This document shows positions 55,214-64,000 of a stretch of DNA of 64,000 bases, in pieces. Origin of the DNA: JACIWG01 sp049969935 (GTDB lineage Archaea > Thermoproteota > Nitrososphaeria > JACIWG01). The translations under genes and the position numbers were made by a program. How positions within the stretch are numbered: position 1 is the stretch's first letter; each line of letters starts with the position of its first letter. The notes under the pieces were generated by a model. It searched no databases, was not told where the DNA came from, and worked only from the letters and a program-made list of their open reading frames with translations. The stretch covers positions 80,891-144,890 of the forward strand of contig JBMFNX010000001.1 in assembly GCA_049969935.1 (NCBI GenBank). The letters run 5' to 3'.

Positions 55214-55236
55214 TAATCTAATATTTTATTAGATTA
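55214..55236. promoter_or_regulatory. Perfect dyad before the ABC exporter, candidate operator
   Basis: TAATCTAATA and its reverse complement are separated by TTT. The site ends 18 nt before the ATG of the ATPase gene and overlaps the place where TATA box and transcription start are expected. A dimeric repressor could block transcription there. No regulator gene lies next to it. Confidence 0.55.
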
Positions 55237-55254
55237 AAAAAGGTATGGTATAGG

Positions 55255-56031
55255 ATGCCGTCTAATTCAACTTCTGTTAAATTAGTTAACGTTTCCAAAC
55301 GCTATGGTGACATTACTGCTGTAGAAGATCTTAATTTAGAGATAAAAAGGGGAGAAATTTTTGGACTTCTTGGACCAAATGGTTCCGGAAAATCTACGAC
55401 GATCAAAATCATTTTGGGGCTAATAAAGCCTGATTCTGGATACGTAAATGTTTTGGGAACTGATGTCGAAGACGATCCTATTACAGTTAAGAAGAGAATA
55501 GGATATGTTCCCGAGTCTCCTAAAATATACGAGTTTCTAACGGGCTTAGAGTTTCTAGACTTTACTGGAGACATTTATGGAATGTCACCTGATGAAAAGA
55601 GAAAGAGAATTGAAGAGTTCATTAAAGCTCTTGATCTGGAGGGAAGAGAAGGAGATATAATAAGTTCATATTCTGAGGGTATGAAGCAGAAGATTGTTAT
55701 CATTTCTGCTTTAATGCATAAGCCTGAACTTTTACTCTTGGACGAGCCTTTAAGTGGACTTGATCCTAAGTCGGCTAGAATCATTAAAGACCTATTGCGT
55801 CAGCTTGCGTCTCAGGGTGTTGCAACAATCATGTCAACACATATTCTTGAAATAGCTCAGGCCATGTGCGATAGGATAGGTATAATGTACAGGGGAAGGC
55901 TTCTGGCTTTAGGTACGATGGAAGAGTTGAGGCAGATGGCGAAGATGCCTGGGTCCGGGTTAGAGGACATATTTCTTAAACTTACTGGAACAGAAGATGT
56001 TAGGCCCATAGTTGAGGCGTTGATTAAGTGA
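55255..56031 (+). CDS. ABC transporter ATP-binding protein
   Basis: The 258-residue ATPase has Walker A LLGPNGSGKSTTIKII, Q-loop GYVPESPKI and signature SYSEGMKQK. Walker B is LLLLDEPLSGLDP and the H-loop STHILEIA. It is of the drug, lipid or Nat-type exporter class that works with ABC-2 permeases. The permease gene starts 4 nt before its stop, so the two form an operon under the dyad at 55214. Confidence 0.95.
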   Translation: MPSNSTSVKLVNVSKRYGDITAVEDLNLEIKRGEIFGLLGPNGSGKSTTIKIILGLIKPDSGYVNVLGTDVEDDPITVKKRIGYVPESPKIYEFLTGLEFLDFTGDIYGMSPDEKRKRIEEFIKALDLEGREGDIISSYSEGMKQKIVIISALMHKPELLLLDEPLSGLDPKSARIIKDLLRQLASQGVATIMSTHILEIAQAMCDRIGIMYRGRLLALGTMEELRQMAKMPGSGLEDIFLKLTGTEDVRPIVEALIK

Positions 56032-57704
56032 ACTGGAGGAACGTATTCAGACTGGTAGGTGTTCACGTTAAAGCGTCTAGGGTTGTTAGAGGTGTAAAGT
56101 TTAGGCGTTTTAGAGAAAACAGGTTTCTAAAATTTGTTTGGTACATTATTTCAGTAGGCTTGGGAATATTTTTAGGCTTAACAATAGGAAACCTCTACAC
56201 ATCAACCTCAGACATGTTTTTTAAGCAGACGATTTCAGGATACATAGTAAATATTTTGATAACTATTCCAACAATAGCACTCCTTTACGCGATCATATTC
56301 ACTCAAATGAGCCAGTATCAGAGAATCGGTGTAAAGGTTACAGTTCAACCACTCTACTGGCTTCCCATAACATGGGAGGAGCGTACTCTTGCCTCAATCA
56401 TAGCAAACATTATTGGACCACCACTATATATAACAGCATCTATCATATCATTCATAATTGTTATCTCAACATTCTCTAACATGGTTCCATTGGCCTTACT
56501 CACAATTTTCTCACTTTTGGCCAGCCTAATTATGGCAAGCATAACAACCGAGACACTAAAAGTTCTGCAAGCAAGAATTTATGGTGCAATAAATAGGGCA
56601 GCCGGTAGAGCAGCAGTCTGGATAAGGCTTATAGCATCAATCTTATCATTCATAATCTTTTACACAATGTACTTTTCACTATACTATAATGTTTCACCCC
56701 AAATCCTTCTCGAATGGGTTGTTACTGGCCAGAAGATGCTCTGGTTTATACCGTACCTTTGGCCTAGTGTAGCGCTTTCAGCATACGTTTCAGGCATGCT
56801 TGTTGAAACTGTAGCGTACCCGATTTTCTCAATAGCTTTCATTTACCTTCTATTCATAGCTGCTGTACGCTTGAACTCTAAATTTGGCTTATATGAAATA
56901 CCTTCTATCAAGGTTTCGAAAGGAGTTTATGTTCCGAAAGCAGGTTTCCTTGAAAGGTTAGGCTTCTCACCTATTGAGGCAGCGATTTTGAGGAAAGACT
57001 TCAAAGCGTTAACTAGGAGACTTGAGCTAATGTACATTTTTGCAATGCCAGTAATCATAACAATTATGCCCCTCATTACAATAGTTAGAGAAGAAACGCC
57101 AATACCTATAATGCAACTATTTTTATGGATCTACATGACATTGGTTCCAGGAGCATTTATGGCAATGATGATAGGCAGCCTTATTGTAGGCTCAGAAGGT
57201 GGAAGCTTCTGGTATATACGTGCATCACCGGTTTCTGCAAAAAGTTTTGTTAAAGCAAAATATTCCTTTACAATAATATTTAGTGCAATTGTAGCATTGG
57301 TTTGTGCACTTGTTGCCATAGTTTTTGGAATACCGTCCACTAAAATTTTAATCACAGGCCTGCTAGAATCGATCTTTTCAATTATAGCTTTATCGATGAT
57401 TGGACTTGTTTGCGGTATAAAGGGTGCGGATTTTAGAGAGAAGCCTAGACCAAGAATGATTAGACCCGAATGGAGTATAATCAACTTTATCGCAGCCATT
57501 ATAGTGGAGTTAGCTATAGTTGCACCACTAGCCCCCTACGCAATACAGCTAATACTACAATTTCATATTCCAGAATACTATTTCTATCTAGCACTTTTTA
57601 TAAGTGGAGCTGTAGCGTTAACGGCAACCTATATAGCATATCCTACAGCATTAAAAAGTGCAGAGGAACTGTTGATGAAACAAGAACGTATCCAGCTTAC
57701 ATAA
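56028..57704 (+). CDS. ABC exporter membrane subunit
   Basis: The 558-residue protein has about 12 hydrophobic segments in two blocks (residues 38-285 and 345-545), joined by a cytoplasmic loop around SIKVSKGVYVPKAGFLERLG. The pattern matches large ABC-2-type permeases. GAFMAMMIGSLIVGSEGGSF and then WYIRASPVSAKSFVKAKYSF is the typical coupling region of this family. The substrate cannot be inferred. The start is GTG, overlapping the ATPase stop. Confidence 0.85.
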   Translation: MNWRNVFRLVGVHVKASRVVRGVKFRRFRENRFLKFVWYIISVGLGIFLGLTIGNLYTSTSDMFFKQTISGYIVNILITIPTIALLYAIIFTQMSQYQRIGVKVTVQPLYWLPITWEERTLASIIANIIGPPLYITASIISFIIVISTFSNMVPLALLTIFSLLASLIMASITTETLKVLQARIYGAINRAAGRAAVWIRLIASILSFIIFYTMYFSLYYNVSPQILLEWVVTGQKMLWFIPYLWPSVALSAYVSGMLVETVAYPIFSIAFIYLLFIAAVRLNSKFGLYEIPSIKVSKGVYVPKAGFLERLGFSPIEAAILRKDFKALTRRLELMYIFAMPVIITIMPLITIVREETPIPIMQLFLWIYMTLVPGAFMAMMIGSLIVGSEGGSFWYIRASPVSAKSFVKAKYSFTIIFSAIVALVCALVAIVFGIPSTKILITGLLESIFSIIALSMIGLVCGIKGADFREKPRPRMIRPEWSIINFIAAIIVELAIVAPLAPYAIQLILQFHIPEYYFYLALFISGAVALTATYIAYPTALKSAEELLMKQERIQLT

Positions 57705-57719
57705 AAAAATATTATTAAA

Positions 57720-58264
57720 TCATCTTGGTTTGCAGACTAGTTCATAAATCTTTCTTCTCTTCTCCTTCAAACCGTAGACTGTTTTCAGTTGCAGAAAATC
57801 GCTACATTTAATGGCTTCCATTATAATAGCTGTGTCACCACCACCCTTTTCATAACCTAGTCTTCCAGTACCAGCAACAGCGATAACCTCTTCAACTGAC
57901 TGAATAAGTCCAACATCGGTTGCAACAAGAACAATTTCAACACAAACTTTAATCCATTCACCAAAACGCTACAAAGTTCTCTTAACATCATCTGGAAAAA
58001 CATATTTTACATCTTGAGCCAAAACAAGATTATGACCCAACTGCTTCAACTTCAAATTTTCAGAAGAACTTGACGCACTTAAACCGACAACGGGAATCTT
58101 GACATTTGAGTCCTTGAAAACTTCTAGAGCCTTTTCAGCACTATATCCTGTAATAGACGCTAGAACAACATTCCTAATACATCCCTTCTCAACCCTTTCT
58201 TTAGCAAGCCTAAGAGTTTCTTCTATATTATGCCTTTCATCGAATCAAAATAGACAATCTTCTC
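57720..58264 (-). pseudogene. Decayed pyruvate-kinase C-domain-like gene
   Basis: The minus strand encodes most of a PK_C-like protein: EKIVYFD, then after a frame change NIEETLRLAKERVEKG and IRNVVLASITGYSAEKALEV, later CVEIVLVATDVGLIQSVEEV then IAVAGTGRLGYEKGGGDTAI, ending KIYELVCKPR. An in-frame TAG at 57970-57972 and a frame shift near 58243 disrupt it, and a stretch in the middle seems shorter than in intact relatives. Such standalone domains occur in archaea with unknown function. An IS terminus lies 50 bp behind its start. Confidence 0.82.
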
Positions 58265-58314
58265 CTACAAAGAAACCGCCAATTCATACTATATTATTTA
58301 TAAAATTTTAACTT

Positions 58315-58336
58315 GATGTTGTCACGATAATTTTTT
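58315..58336 (+). mobile_element. Second copy of the MITE/IS left terminus
   Basis: GATGTTGTCACGATAATTTT plus two more T repeat the first 22 bp of the element at 41020 without a mismatch. No matching right end with target duplication is visible; a partial match (GATACTGTCA) lies at 58421. The 200 bp to 58530 have a broken minus-strand frame (LKFKRFFNNITSNIKKT) that may be transposase remains. I read it as a truncated element. Confidence 0.65.
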
Positions 58337-58529
58337 ACCTGTTGGTCTAATGTTTTTTGTTTATTGGTTTTTTGTCTTGCTTGATTTTTGCTTATGTCTG
58401 GTTTATGGTTTTGTTAAGTGGATACTGTCAAGTTATGGGTGTTTGTGGTCTTTTTAATGTTTGATGTTATGTTGTTGAAGAATCTTTTGAACTTAAGAGT
58501 TAAAAAAAGGATTGTGCCACAGTAGATTT

Positions 58530-59732
58530 TTATCCTATTTTCCCTAAGCCCATTATGTAAGTGTATGATTCTTTGCTTCCAAGCAGATACACTTGCCCCT
58601 CTCTTGTAGCACGTATTATCCAAACGTTTGAAGCGGGTATTGGAAGGTTCAGGCTGTAGGCTGAAAGAATGTTTCCGCTAAAGTCTAGGACGATGACAGA
58701 TCCGGCGACAGTTTCCCAAGAATATCCCTGACTATATAATGCATAGACTCTGTTTGATGAAACGCCAATGTCAAAGTATAGGTAGGGCCAGCTGTCTCCT
58801 TGCATAATTTCTGGAAAACTATGCTGCCACACTATTGAACCGGTCTCCCTATCAAGCATAAAGAGAAAACCTTGGCATGAATAAATCCAGCCCCAGCCGG
58901 GGTTAGTAGCGTTCCACATACTGACTCCTACAAAAATTTTGCCAGAAACCTCTCTAATATTATTGCATTGGTAATAGAGAGAGCTGAACACTGTACTACT
59001 AGTTCCAGAGAAGATTCTGGCCCAAACGCGCTCCCCACCAGAAGAGAACTTCTGAACTTCGCTAACCCAGCACCAGAATCCGGTGAGCCGCCAGTATCCT
59101 ATAACCGTGTAAACGTCATCCTCTCCTCCTACAAAGAGTCTATAGGGATAATAATATCCTCCAAATGGGGTTTCCGATGGCACAACCTCTTTCGTATAAA
59201 CTTTGTTAAATCTGCTGTCATATTTTATTAGGTATGCTCTATGATTACTTTCATTTGCCATGAGGATGTAGAGGTTCCCATATTTTGTTAACGCTGCGTC
59301 AGTGTAGTAGCAGTTTTCCGGCTCCTCCAACGTCCAAAGAAGCCTTCCTCCCCAAGTGTAGACGTTAACAAACTCTTTATCGTTGCTGTTGTTGTAGCAG
59401 ACGCCTGCAAACCTTCCCTTAGCTAAAGAAACTGTGTACACTTCCTCCGCTCTCCGAATCCTATACTGTTCCCTAATATGCCCAAATGGGCTTATTCTAG
59501 CATAGTATGCGGCATAGGGTTCTTCAGTATATGTTGTAATGTGCAGTGACCCGTCCATGTACACTTCTCCAGCATCAAGATAACCTTGTATAGTCTTAAC
59601 CCACTTCGGAGAAACTGTTGAATCAAATGCTTTAGCGTCCAGAACTCCAGAAAACATTGCAAGAACAATTGTAAAAATAGATAGAGCTACCGTGGCATTC
59701 CTAAACATATTCATGCGACCTTGCGCTTGCAT
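58530..59732 (-). CDS. Secreted beta-propeller-like protein
   Basis: A signal peptide (NATVALSIFTIVLAMFSGVL, about 11-30) leads a 370-residue domain of repeated strands. Patterns such as TWGGRLLWTLEEPENCYYTD, DRETGSIVWQHSFPE and DFSGNILSAYSLNL are typical of PQQ-type or Kelch-like propellers. There is no C-terminal anchor, so it may be released or held by partners. Its composition (fewer A+T, many W and Y) differs from core genes and suggests transfer. ATG 59714, preceded by AAGGT, is an alternative start. The next gene is on the same strand. Confidence 0.78.
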   Translation of the reverse strand: MQAQGRMNMFRNATVALSIFTIVLAMFSGVLDAKAFDSTVSPKWVKTIQGYLDAGEVYMDGSLHITTYTEEPYAAYYARISPFGHIREQYRIRRAEEVYTVSLAKGRFAGVCYNNSNDKEFVNVYTWGGRLLWTLEEPENCYYTDAALTKYGNLYILMANESNHRAYLIKYDSRFNKVYTKEVVPSETPFGGYYYPYRLFVGGEDDVYTVIGYWRLTGFWCWVSEVQKFSSGGERVWARIFSGTSSTVFSSLYYQCNNIREVSGKIFVGVSMWNATNPGWGWIYSCQGFLFMLDRETGSIVWQHSFPEIMQGDSWPYLYFDIGVSSNRVYALYSQGYSWETVAGSVIVLDFSGNILSAYSLNLPIPASNVWIIRATREGQVYLLGSKESYTYIMGLGKIG

Positions 59733-59862
59733 AAAAATTTTTACTCTCTAATGCTATATGAAATTTTGCATGCGTAGGCTTTGGCAGAAAAGTTTGTCTC
59801 ACGGTCTAATGCAATGTTTTGATAGGGTGAATTGTCTTGAATGTTCTCTTGCTACTGACAGG

Positions 59863-62577
59863 CTATTTTCGCCTTCTCTTTTTCAAGGCTATTAAAGCGA
59901 TGATGGAGAAAGCAACTGGAATTGCGACAATATATAATGTGTAAGGTTGTGGCTGTAGAGGTGTTTCAGTGGCTGCTGGCGCAAGCAATATTATAATATG
60001 ATGTTGCGAGTTAAAGTACTCGAAATGTATCCAATACCTTTGGTCTGACTCTTCCACTTTAAAGGGCACCTGTACACTGTCGAAGAACACTTTTGGTGTA
60101 GCCTTAACCATGTCCCTTGGAAGGCCGAGTTTAATGAAGCCTCTTGTCCCATTCTTTCCGCCTACGGTGAAGGATATTGCCTCGATTGTCCTATTATAGT
60201 AGAAGTTTGAGATTGTGGAGTTGGTGAGCAAGTACACTTCCCTATCTGTTCCCTGGAAGTTGACTGTGAAATTGTATGTGTAATGTCTATTTTCTGTAAA
60301 TAGGGGTATAAGCCTCCAAGCTCCAACAAACTCTCCTGAAACATAGTATGTGACAAAGTCTACTGGAACCGAAGCCGGTCCACCGAAGTTCACATAATAT
60401 GCTGGAGGCTTTTCTGGTATAAGGTCCCACTGTGCTACATGAAGTATAACATATATGTTAAGTTCTCTTTCATCTAACGTTTTAACTTCATCGCTATAGA
60501 ATTTTATTTTTCCAAAGTATTCGCCTAAAGTAGAATATTCTTTAACGTAAATTGGTTCAAGTGTGAACCTTACACCATGCTTTAAACCAGTCTGCTCCAT
60601 AATCTTTTCAACATTGGCCCTGCTTATCTTTTTAGGGTTAACTTCAATTACTTCAGCTTCAGCTTGAGCTTGGGTTCTGATAGAAGCTTTATCTGTCAGC
60701 TCAAACACTGTCGAGCTTCTCGGCGGAACTCCCCCGTCCCTGGCAACGCTTAGCTTACAGTATATTTTGTCCCCAACCTTAAACACGTTGCATGCACCTT
60801 CGTTCCAGTAATCGTATAGTGGGTCGTTCGTCCTTATAGTCGCAAAACCCATAGGCTCTCTAAGGGTCATGTTATATTCCACAATCTTGGCCTTAAATAT
60901 TTCACCTCTGAGGCTTGAGCCAAACTCATATAATCCGTCCACTATCGAAATATTGTAGTAAATGTTTTTTGGATGAAATTGAGCCGGTTGTGTGGAAAAG
61001 GTTATCGTGAAAGGCTCTAACCCGAACCCGTACACATCCAATATCTTTGAAGTGAAGTTGATGACGTATCTTGTGCCGTAGTCAAGGTGATAGTTTGGGC
61101 TCATAACAAGCTCCATCAACTCTGGCCCAGAGTCTCTGAAGTGGAAGAAGTCGAAGAAGTCTATGGGCTTAGAGTTTGCTGTAGCAACTATCGTTCCAGG
61201 GCTTTTCACTATAGTGCCCCTGTCTATCGGCTTACTGAACTTTAAAGTAATTTTAGTGTTAACAGGCATGTTTTCACCCAATGGGCTCACATTTTCGACT
61301 ACAGGAATATAATAGTGTAATAGTATTCCTCCAACAGACATTCCACCAGAAGGGAGCTCGAATATTCTTGAACCAAACAGCCCCTCTAGCAGAGGACGGC
61401 CCCATGGCGATTCACCGTAAAAGTTTGCTATTGTGCCAGTTAAACCAGCGGACTTTGTCTGACATACTAGACTACAGTATGCGTAGAATTCTTTGTCCAA
61501 GTCTATGTTAACGTTTTGCCAGACCAAAATCTTCGCGTCAGTCACTGTCTCATCAAAGCCTAGGCTTAAAAGCAATTGTATGATATCGTATGCGAAGGAA
61601 ACGTATCCTAGTGCCGATAGAATCTCTTTCGCTAAACCTGATTCAAAAACCTTTTTACCGACCTCCAAAAATATGTCGATTGAACCCTTCGCAGAATCTT
61701 GTACAATCAATGGAATAGCTGTTTCAGAAGTATATTTTTGTTTTAGATATAGTGTATGATTTAGTCCAGAATAGTACGCTTCATTTAATGTTGAACCAGC
61801 TCCTACACCAGCATCAATCTTACATCTATAGTTTCCTTTTCCAGCAAAACTTTCTGGGGCAGCATTAAACCCGCCTAAATAGCTGAAGTCAACATAAACG
61901 TCAGGTTTACCGGAAACCTTGGGCGGTTTAAACCCTTTACCAAAAACGTAGAAGACCCCTGACTCGCTTGGACAGCCTACTGGAACATTTGCCCCTGAAG
62001 AGAGGACTGCAGCACGTCCTCTTGTACCGCCAGACATGTCTGCGACAGCCCAGCCTTCACTCCAGACCAAAATTGGAACATAATGTACTAGTGGATCCCA
62101 TTCTCTTACAGTTGATAGGAAAAGGTTAAGTTTTGGGAAACCATTTCTTGAATACAATGTTATGTTAATGTATGAAACGAAACACTTTCGCGGTAGGACA
62201 TAGTATATGAGATTTCTCCCTTTACCAACAGAAATCTTGCTATCGTTGTCGAAGCCAACACGTGCTACACCTACAATAGATTCAACCTTATACGTTCCAC
62301 TTGAATCGGATACGGTAACATTTTCTCCTACAAAAGTAAACCTTATGAAATCTCTGTTAATGTCGTTACCGGAACAAATAATATAAAGTGATATTTCAAA
62401 CCCTGAAACATTTTTTCCAAAATAAAACCTGTACTTTGACTCGTCGACACCCTCATAGTATACAGTCCAATAATTTAAACTACCATTCAAACCTGAAGCT
62501 CTATAATTGTGGAAGAAACTTTCTACTGGGAGGGTGTTAGTTAAAATAAAAAAAAGAAGAAACACTATCTTCTCCAA
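59863..62577 (-). CDS. Large surface protein with Ig-like domain and C-terminal anchor
   Basis: The 904-residue protein has a signal peptide (IVFLLFFILTNTLPVESF) and a C-terminal membrane helix with basic tail (TLYIVAIPVAFSIIALIALK, RRRK). Residues about 430-535 form an SbsA/Big_5-type Ig domain: NVSPLGENMPVNTKITLKFS then YGTRYVINFTS, ending ITFSTQPA. The N-terminal 400 residues have no recognised domain. Many NxS/T sites suit AglB glycosylation. It is probably an S-layer-associated or adhesive protein. The composition is less AT-rich than core genes. Confidence 0.8.
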   Translation of the reverse strand: MEKIVFLLFFILTNTLPVESFFHNYRASGLNGSLNYWTVYYEGVDESKYRFYFGKNVSGFEISLYIICSGNDINRDFIRFTFVGENVTVSDSSGTYKVESIVGVARVGFDNDSKISVGKGRNLIYYVLPRKCFVSYINITLYSRNGFPKLNLFLSTVREWDPLVHYVPILVWSEGWAVADMSGGTRGRAAVLSSGANVPVGCPSESGVFYVFGKGFKPPKVSGKPDVYVDFSYLGGFNAAPESFAGKGNYRCKIDAGVGAGSTLNEAYYSGLNHTLYLKQKYTSETAIPLIVQDSAKGSIDIFLEVGKKVFESGLAKEILSALGYVSFAYDIIQLLLSLGFDETVTDAKILVWQNVNIDLDKEFYAYCSLVCQTKSAGLTGTIANFYGESPWGRPLLEGLFGSRIFELPSGGMSVGGILLHYYIPVVENVSPLGENMPVNTKITLKFSKPIDRGTIVKSPGTIVATANSKPIDFFDFFHFRDSGPELMELVMSPNYHLDYGTRYVINFTSKILDVYGFGLEPFTITFSTQPAQFHPKNIYYNISIVDGLYEFGSSLRGEIFKAKIVEYNMTLREPMGFATIRTNDPLYDYWNEGACNVFKVGDKIYCKLSVARDGGVPPRSSTVFELTDKASIRTQAQAEAEVIEVNPKKISRANVEKIMEQTGLKHGVRFTLEPIYVKEYSTLGEYFGKIKFYSDEVKTLDERELNIYVILHVAQWDLIPEKPPAYYVNFGGPASVPVDFVTYYVSGEFVGAWRLIPLFTENRHYTYNFTVNFQGTDREVYLLTNSTISNFYYNRTIEAISFTVGGKNGTRGFIKLGLPRDMVKATPKVFFDSVQVPFKVEESDQRYWIHFEYFNSQHHIIILLAPAATETPLQPQPYTLYIVAIPVAFSIIALIALKKRRRK

Positions 62578-63051
62578 TTCTATTCAAACAACTTTATTAC
62601 AAAATATTGTTTTTAAATTTTTAGATAAACCAGTTCTGTAGCCTTCAAATAGGAAAAAAGGCCACACTAAATCCAGACACGCTCACCTACACAACATCCA
62701 CTTCCGACTCTTCCTACTGTCACATACGCCAATAATTGTTAAAGGCTCTTCTGAACCTGTTGCACACGCAGCCCAAACACTGAGAAACAATATCATATTC
62801 TTTAATGGAAAATATGTGATGCCTCGAATATATCTGTTGAGCTAGATTTTAGAAGGCACCAGGGCACCCCTTTCATATCCGAATTGTCGCAACAGTCCAA
62901 AACTATATGAAGGATAGAGGTTCAACATTTTCATTCATACTGTTAGACTGAAAAATTGTCCACTATAAGATTTGGAGTAGATATTGCCAGTAGAGCATTA
63001 AGTAAAAAGGGTCTTAATAATAATGTTATAAAAAATATAGGGAGTGGAAAT
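62578..63051. other. 474-bp gap with possible gene remnants
   Basis: No intact gene is visible. On the plus strand short open pieces occur, one near 62730-62846 (IIVKGSSEPVAHAAQTLRNN) and one near 62838-62912 (DFRRHQGTPFISELSQQS). Their amino acid composition looks protein-like and they are broken by stops, so this may be a decayed gene of unknown family. An AT-rich stretch at 62590-62625 can carry the promoter of the minus-strand surface-protein gene. Confidence 0.5.
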
Positions 63052-63990
63052 CTAACGGATGGTTACAACCATTTTTAGACCCTGTGCAACATTCTTCTCA
63101 AGTTCTTCTAGAGTGTCTCCAGCCGAGTATACGAAGTGTAGTGTTTTTGTCTCTCCTGGCTTTAGGTTGCCCAGTAGCCATTGGTAAACCGCACAGCCGT
63201 CGAAGAAGTCTGGGGAAGTACCTTTATACGATAGCGAGATCTTGTAAGGACTATATATTCCTCTTTCTAAGTAATCATCCCAGTCTAGGTGATAGTCTGT
63301 CGGCTTCTCACGTGAAGCAAACCCCATGTAAACTGGTCTAAGTATGCCAGTTGAAGCGCTTGAATTGATAAAGGCTACAACTAGGTTCATGTTAGGCCTT
63401 CTAATGTTATCCATACCCCAGAAATTGTCATAATCGCCTAGTGTAGGTTGCCAAACGTCCCAGTCAACAATCTTTTTCACCTCCAAGTCAGTGATAGTTG
63501 TAGTACCAATATTCTTAACAAACATGGCAAGTATTAGAAACTTTTTATCATACATGAACCTGAATTTGAAAGTTATTTCCAGCTGGCCATCGTCTGTTCT
63601 TATAACACATGTCTTTACAATACCGTATTTATCATAAGTTAAACTTGTAGTTGGCGACACACTACTGATAGTACCCCAGGAACCGTCATCAGGACTAAAG
63701 CCAGCACTGTTTTCTCCATAGAAGACTGACCAACCATCACCCCACCAACCGACAGCCAAAGACTCATATTGACTTCCATTAGGATATTGAAAGCCAATAT
63801 CTTCTGAGTCATGAACTATACCTAGAACACCGTAGTCGTTTACTCCCACTCTTAGATAAGTTCCTTGGAAAACATCACCCTTATATTGTGGTGGAACCTG
63901 GCTGTAAGCTACTTTTAATGGGAACATTGCCATTATAACAATCACTGATAGCGTAAGTATAACCTTCCTAGGAAACACACGTTTATTCAT
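63052..63990 (-). CDS. Secreted protein of unknown function
   Basis: A clear signal peptide (VILTLSVIVIMAMFPLKVAY, cleaved near SQVPP) precedes about 280 residues rich in Tyr, Trp and Asp. Strand patterns include GTYLRVGVNDYGVLGIVHDS, AVGWWGDGWSVFYG and ILAMFVKNIGTTTITDLEVK, with LKPGETKTLHFVYSAG near the end. This resembles glycoside-binding or hydrolase accessory domains, but I cannot name a family. There is no anchor. ATG 63990 follows GTG 63993 directly; either may be the start. It is the third secreted-type gene in the same orientation. Confidence 0.72.
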   Translation of the reverse strand: MNKRVFPRKVILTLSVIVIMAMFPLKVAYSQVPPQYKGDVFQGTYLRVGVNDYGVLGIVHDSEDIGFQYPNGSQYESLAVGWWGDGWSVFYGENSAGFSPDDGSWGTISSVSPTTSLTYDKYGIVKTCVIRTDDGQLEITFKFRFMYDKKFLILAMFVKNIGTTTITDLEVKKIVDWDVWQPTLGDYDNFWGMDNIRRPNMNLVVAFINSSASTGILRPVYMGFASREKPTDYHLDWDDYLERGIYSPYKISLSYKGTSPDFFDGCAVYQWLLGNLKPGETKTLHFVYSAGDTLEELEKNVAQGLKMVVTIR

Positions 63991-64000
63991 CACCGCTAGT

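Overview
The window is a compact, AT-rich stretch of archaeal chromosome. The information-processing genes are archaeal throughout: both subunits of DNA polymerase D, Orc1/Cdc6, PriS/PriL, GINS, PCNA, RPA, aRF1, aIF2-alpha, L44e, S27e, Nop10, Sec61-beta, Elf1, Stt3/AglB, diphthamide and wyosine enzymes. PolD, RPA and Hef argue against a classical crenarchaeote. Elf1, a crenarchaeal-type proteasome beta subunit without Thr1, a 16S-23S spacer without tRNA-Ala and a tRNA with two non-canonical introns point to the TACK side. My best guess is a thermophilic TACK lineage outside Crenarchaeota, Bathyarchaeia-like or similar. GC-rich rRNA in an AT-rich genome fits thermophily. The lineage is inference. 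Many genes start at TTG or GTG, have a TATA box about 25 nt before the start, or overlap a neighbour at the stop codons.

Layout. 1-5.7 kb holds cofactor and RNA-modification genes: the end of a diphthine synthase fused to DUF357, FAD synthase convergent with a CTP-dependent riboflavin kinase/regulator, translin, Taw1, proteasome beta, NMN adenylyltransferase and an FKBP. 5.7-11.5 kb is a minus-strand 16S-23S rRNA operon. Its 23S gene carries a 761-nt group I intron with a LAGLIDADG homing endonuclease, and processing stems flank both rRNAs. 11.5-17.7 kb has tRNA-Leu, PyrH, aRF1, ValRS, tRNA-Thr and a membrane glycosyltransferase. 17.8-26.3 kb is a replication block: DP1 and Orc1/Cdc6 next to a chromosomal origin with four ORB-like boxes, then Elf1 and DP2. 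26.3-40.4 kb carries GlyA, Sec61-beta, a DUF2070 protein, RPA, Lhr helicase with a newly noticed small membrane protein, phosphoesterases, a permease and unknown genes. 40.4-42 kb is a tRNA cluster with a MITE and a decayed HD-domain gene. 42-52 kb holds Hef and the PriL-PriS-GINS-L44e-S27e-PCNA-aIF2alpha-Nop10 series, then AglB. From 52 kb on the region is accessory: a decayed IS5-type element, an adhesin-like beta-helix protein, a HEPN/MNT pair, an ABC exporter, a decayed pyruvate-kinase-like gene and three secreted or anchored proteins.

How it fits together. Most of a replisome (PolD, primase, GINS, PCNA, RPA, Orc1) plus repair helicases (Hef, Lhr) lies within 50 kb around one origin. Elf1, aRF1, aIF2-alpha and ribosomal proteins couple it to expression. 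AglB and the glycosyltransferase would act on secreted proteins like those at the right end. The most notable items are the fully foldable 23S group I intron, the origin, the two-intron tRNA-Met, the textbook 23S bulge-helix-bulge motif, and the small membrane protein translationally coupled to Lhr.
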